A stretch of DNA of 64,000 nt from Aurelia coerulea (lineage: Eukaryota; Cnidaria; Scyphozoa; Semaeostomeae; Ulmaridae). This document shows, in pieces, positions 38,101 to 44,000 of this stretch (the stretch's first letter is position 1; each line of letters starts with the position of its first letter). Where the stretch lies: positions 6,147,896 through 6,211,895 of the forward strand of contig CM076957.1 of NCBI GenBank assembly GCA_039566865.1, read 5' to 3'. Below the pieces are notes generated by a model. That model did not search any database, was not told where the DNA came from, and was given only the letters and a program-made list of their open reading frames with translations. Position numbers and translations under genes: made by a program.

Positions 38101-41046
38101 CTGACAAGTATAACAAAATATAAATGGTACTGGTAAGTAGATCAGCGATAGTTGTTGGTATATTTGACCACATTTTTCACCTGCAAGCAAAGTTCTCTCT
38201 TTCTCTGCAACCCGCGACATAAAATGTGCTACGAGCGGCCTATCCGGGCCAAGATCTACAATCTTAGGCAAAAGTCGTTGAGACAAATGCGGTTTGTGTA
38301 GTAAAATACCTTTCTTTCCTGCAAATCATTACCATCCACCGCTAAAGACCCCCTTCCCCCCACTGTAATGTTGATTTGATTGAAGAAGACATAGTGGTGG
38401 ATTCATCTGTAATAATTCCACCATATTCCAACATTGCATTGGGGGGAGGGGGGTCCTTAACTCGCAATTTCTTCCTGGAAAGCAAAGTGTTTCAACACTT
38501 TTGTCTAGTATTGTAGGTAAGTAAGTCATGAGTCCCAGTGAGAGCACTAATACTTCAGTTCAATATTGCTGTCGTTGTTATGATGACTGGGATTCTTTAT
38601 TGAGTTTAATTGAGGATTACAATAATAATAGGTTTGCAGTGATTTGATAACAACTCTTGGCGTCAGAATTTTTCAAGCGGGTTTACAATTTCTTGAGATA
38701 CCTGGTGCCGCAATGCTTGGATGTAGATAAAACTTTAAGTCCAGGATAATTCCTAGATCTTCATGCTCATCCACTCTCATCACTGGTATGTTATTAAAAT
38801 GAATTTCTGGATGATTCATTTCAATTCTTTTCGTAGAAAATATCAGTATTAGGATCAATAAAGCATAAGTCAGAGATAAAGCAGTTAATAAAAAGGGTGG
38901 ATAATACATAAAAACAGTTCAGTCGAACGCGTTTGTCTGCCTTTGGCGGGAAGTTGGAATTGAAGAAGAATCAGCCAATCCCATAAAGTTATTTCAAGTC
39001 TTGCATCCTGATTGGTCCAGGGACAAATTTGTTCCTAGTGGGATTTTTTTGCCGTTCTGAGAAGAGTTTGGCCATAAGGCCCTCAGCTAGAGCGACAACA
39101 ACAACACGAATTCACTTCAATTAGATAGGCGTAAGTTGAGGGTCCTTGTGTAGTGAGGCTAAGTGTTCTGTGGGATTGAGTGGGGGATTAATGTGTAACT
39201 TGTTTTATTGATTGTGGAATTGAGATAAAGTGTTCTTGGTTGAAGATTAACATAGTAAAAATACATTTCAAGCTCCGTCTCACTCGAAGACCTTTTAACC
39301 TTGACATTACTGACAAAATTGGTTCTCCTTGATTTTCAGATTGAAAGAAGGGCTATTTTGGACCAAATTGTGTCACTCGATGCCCTTGCACCAATGCTTC
39401 GATGACAGGAGATTGTGATCGAAAAAATGGAAAATGTTTTTGTAAAGCTGGATTCAAAGGGTACGCTTGTAATGAAAGTATGTGTCAACCTTTAGTCCAG
39501 TTTAAACTTTTTTGGTCAGATTAGACTGATTGCAAGTTCGTAGTTATTGCTATTGATAGGCTGATGGACGCTATAACTACGACTCATGGACTTTCACATT
39601 GAAAATTGGGACGAAATTGTTTCCCTTGACGTCACGTCCGATATGGAAACCATAGCAACGCTGTACGAAAAGGCGAGTAATGGCGGTGGGCCTAAATTGT
39701 CAGCTCAATCGTCAGATAATAAAACGCCTCAAAATTCAAGTTTTGAGTGACGTTAGCAATGAACAAAAGCCACAAGTATTCGCATGAATGTTTCTTTAAT
39801 CTAAGAATTAACAAACCTTTCAGTTTCAACAAGAATTTCCTCATTTTGAAGGCAATCTTCATCTAGCAATAGTGCACGCCAACACGCCACAGCTCCTGAA
39901 ATTTTCCAACTACCGAAAAGAGGCCATTAACCTCGTTTCACTAATCAATCTATGTCTGACCGGCTAAAACAAGATTTCAAACTTTAAGTTGAAACTTACC
40001 CTATGCAAATGTATCAAATTAGGACAACAACAGCTACAGCTCATTTCGCAGCGGTAAAGCAAATTGGGTAAGATTTTATGGGACACCCTGCATGTATATA
40101 ATATTTATAAGAAAATTGCCCTAAGACTCAAACCCGGCTTTGTTTAATGTCGTGTCAAACAGTAATGTTTTGCATCTGTCTCATACTGATTTAAAGTGTC
40201 TAAACTGTGAATTGAACGAATTTGCAATGAAGGACTGTCGGATCTGTATTGAATTGTTTTCCTATTCGTTTCTCCTTTACAGCTTGTCCTATGGGATGGT
40301 ATGGAAGAGAATGCTCGTCAAAGTGCAAATGCATGGATTGCAATCATATTACTGGGCATTGTAGAGGTATGTTTTCTGATGCTTAATCCGCATGTAATGT
40401 ATTTTTGCACCGGATGAGTAAAGAAAATTTGGATCTTTTGAAAAGTCTTCAACATTTGATAATGCTGCATGCTGTAGATTATATTGCTGATCATGAAAAA
40501 TACCGTAAAAGCTCTATTAAGCCCCCATTGGCATTATGTAATTTCAGACACTTCTGAGGGAGGGGGGGCTTAAAAGAGAAGGAAGCTTACTATAAAGGGG
40601 AGGGCTTATTCACAAAGTCAAATGACCAGGGTAATATATGATAGCTTTTCAGTTCTTTTACCCAACATTTGGCCGATTAACCCTATCAAGCCTAGGGGTT
40701 TCTTGCTTTCTTCTGCAGATTTTACCAAGTGCACTTACAACGCTAAAGCTTTCTGACTTTAAAATCAACTCTTTCAAAAATTAAATACATTCCAGGGGGT
40801 AATCACGATCAATTTCTGAGAGATTTCTGTGCAAAATTTCTAATAAAGGCCATTAAAATTAACAGCAAATGTAGTAAAACGATGAGATGCGAGCAATGTA
40901 TGCCACTTTTGATCCTCTATCCAACTTCATAATTTTGTTTGCAATTTTGAAGTATGATTATGCGTATTTCAGCAGTACGCATGTGCAAATTCTTTGAATT
41001 TCTGTGTGATGACATCAACACTCTTTACCAATTTTTCCTTTCAAAG

Positions 41047-41082
<36 letters not shown>

Positions 41083-44000
41083 CATTATTTTAATTCGATT
41101 ATATACACGTAGCTAACAATATATACACTATTTAATAATATATACAAGTTAACTAATCTAAATCGAATTTACATAACTAATAATAAAATAAAAACAAACT
41201 TTTTTTTTCTTACGTTTATAACTAAAACTCTAAACTGGTTGGCACTTGCAGGCACTACATTTGCAATTCGGACCATCCCATTGTTTTATTAAAGCCTTAA
41301 AACTTTTGAAATTTTCTGCTGATTTTATTTCGTTTGGTAAGCCATTCCAAATCTGTGGCCCGATAGACTTGAGACTTTTAGACCCAAATGTTGTTTGATT
41401 TGGTCTGAAATGGGCTAAATTATTTGGATTTCTTAACGAATAATTTGAAGAGCGTAATTCAAAAATTCTCTGCATAAATGGTGGATTCAAATGATTCAGA
41501 GTTTTGAATATTTCAATGCAAAGGAGTCTTTGGCGCGCAACCTGCATCGTGCATTTACTAGATTTTGAAAGCAAATCATTATATGAACTTGTATGATCGT
41601 TATAGAGAAACCTTAGGGCACGTTCTTGTAACTTTTCAATTTTCTGTAATGACTTGGAAGATGAGAAATACCACACCAAGGGGCAATAATCGAAATTTGA
41701 ACATACAAAACTCTGAACTAGGATCTTTTTCTCTTTAAAGCCAATAAACATCTTTAACCTTTTAAGAACATTCAATTGTGATGCAGCTTTTTTGCAAAGA
41801 TTAGAAATATGCGGGTCGAAATCCAGTTTATAATCCAAAGTGACTCCCAAAAGTTTGACAGTCTCCTCAGATTTGATCACATTACCGTTAATGTTAATTT
41901 GCTCTCCACTAGTGTTTGTTTGATTTTTTCTGAGCAATAAAGCATGGAATTTTTCAGGATTGGCAATCATTTCATTTTGCTCTAGCCAGGATAAAGCAAT
42001 TCCTGTTTCCTTTTCCAAAATATTTACAAGATCAGGCATGCTTTTCGAAAAATAAGTAAGCGTATTGTCGTCAGCATAATTGTAGAGAGTTGCCTGTTTT
42101 ATGAACAGAAATAAATCATTTATATAAAAATTAAAAAGGATTGGGCCCAGGACAGATCCTTGGGGTACACCAGATATCACCTCTTGAAAAGAACTGTACG
42201 TATTATTTATCCGTACACTTTGTTTCCGTCGTTTGAGATAAGAGTAGGTGAGAACAAGCGCGTCTTCTTCGAATCCATATGCATGTAATTTTGCAATAAG
42301 CAAATCATGTGGAATGCAGTCAAAGGCTTTTGAAAGATCCATTAGGATAGCACCTACAAGATAGTCGTTGTCGAGGTTAGACCTCCAATCTTCTATCAGA
42401 CGTATTAAGACATGTTGGGTGCCGTATGCTCGTCTATAGGCCGCAATGAAAACAGAAAGCGTGTTGTCTAGATGTTGAATCAATTGTTGCTTTAGGACTT
42501 TTTCGAATATCTTTGAAAAGGTATTAAGAACACTAACTGGGCGGAAATTCCTTTCTACTGTGCGATTTGGCTCCCCCTTATCTAAAGGACAGACCGCCGC
42601 CTTTTTTGCATCATCTGGGAAACAAGAGTTGCGAATGCTATAGTTTATTGCCATGGTTAGTGCGACTGTGAGTTCGTTAGAAGCAAGAGATACAAGCTTC
42701 GGGGGTATTTGATCCTCACCAGTAGATTTTCTCCCATCTAGAGATTTTAATAATTTCTTAACCTCTTGGTTGCTTATTTCATGAAAAGCGAAGGTGTTTA
42801 ACGATTGTTCTGGGTTTTGAATGATAGCTAGGACGCTGGGGTGGTTCTTATATTTGTCAAGAATTAATCGAACAATTTGGCGGTCATCAATGATTCCTGT
42901 ATCTTTAGCAAGGCTACTAGGCTTCTTGCCGCTAGATTTCTCTACTATATTTACATAATGATCATTGAAAATCTCTGTCAATTCCCGGTCATCTGTTATA
43001 ACGGTATCATCTTTCACAAGAGAAATATCGCTACTCATAAGTCCCCCTTTATTTGAAAGAAAGGGTTTAACAAGATCCCAAAATTCTTTATTAGACAGTG
43101 TACCATTACTTGTTGCCTCTTTAAAATGGTTTTTCATAGCTTTCTTTCTTAGAGAAACACATTTATTACGCTGCTTTTTGAACTTATTTCTATTTTCTGT
43201 GGTAGGGTTTTTATTAAGTCTTTTTTTGAGCCTTGATCTAGTATATATTGCCTTTTGTAATTGTTGATTCATGAAAGGGGCAGTATTTCCTCTCTGAACC
43301 TTAGTTTTCAAAGGAGCATGTTTATCTACAAGTTTTCGGAAAGCTGATGAGAGATTTCTATAGGACAAATTCACATCGTTAACATCAGCTTTAAAGTTCG
43401 TATTTTTTACATCTTGCAAAAATTTTTCAGAGTCAAATTTCTTGTAGCTGCGGTATTTAACAATCTTTGGTTTCAGGCGAGGTATATGTATTTTCATCAA
43501 AGTTAAGACAAGACCATGAAAGTCACTGAGACCAGTTTCAAAAACAGAGGTATTTTGAAAACATCTGGGTTTATTCGTTAGCATAACGTCAATTGACGAA
43601 CTATGATCTCTTGTGAAACATGTTTTATCCTTCACCAAATTTGACAATCCAAAAACATCACAGAAGGAAATAAACTTTATATATCCAGGGTGCAGCATAT
43701 CATGAGTGTCAATGTTTATATCACCCATAATCAATACGTTGTCGTATTTGTCCAAAGCAGAGTTCAAGGAAAGAGATAGCTCTCTAAAATATAGCTCTAG
43801 GTTGGTAGCATCTGGAGGTCGATAGATGCTAAATATAATCCACTTCTTTTTACAAACTGTCAGTTCAGAGCATATGATTTCGAGAGAAGGGCTTTCAAAA
43901 GTAGGGACTCTGTTGCAAATAACCCCTTTCCTAACAAATTGCATGATCCCCCCACCAAATTCATTCCTATCACGTCGAATTGGTTTTTGATAGTTGTTTA

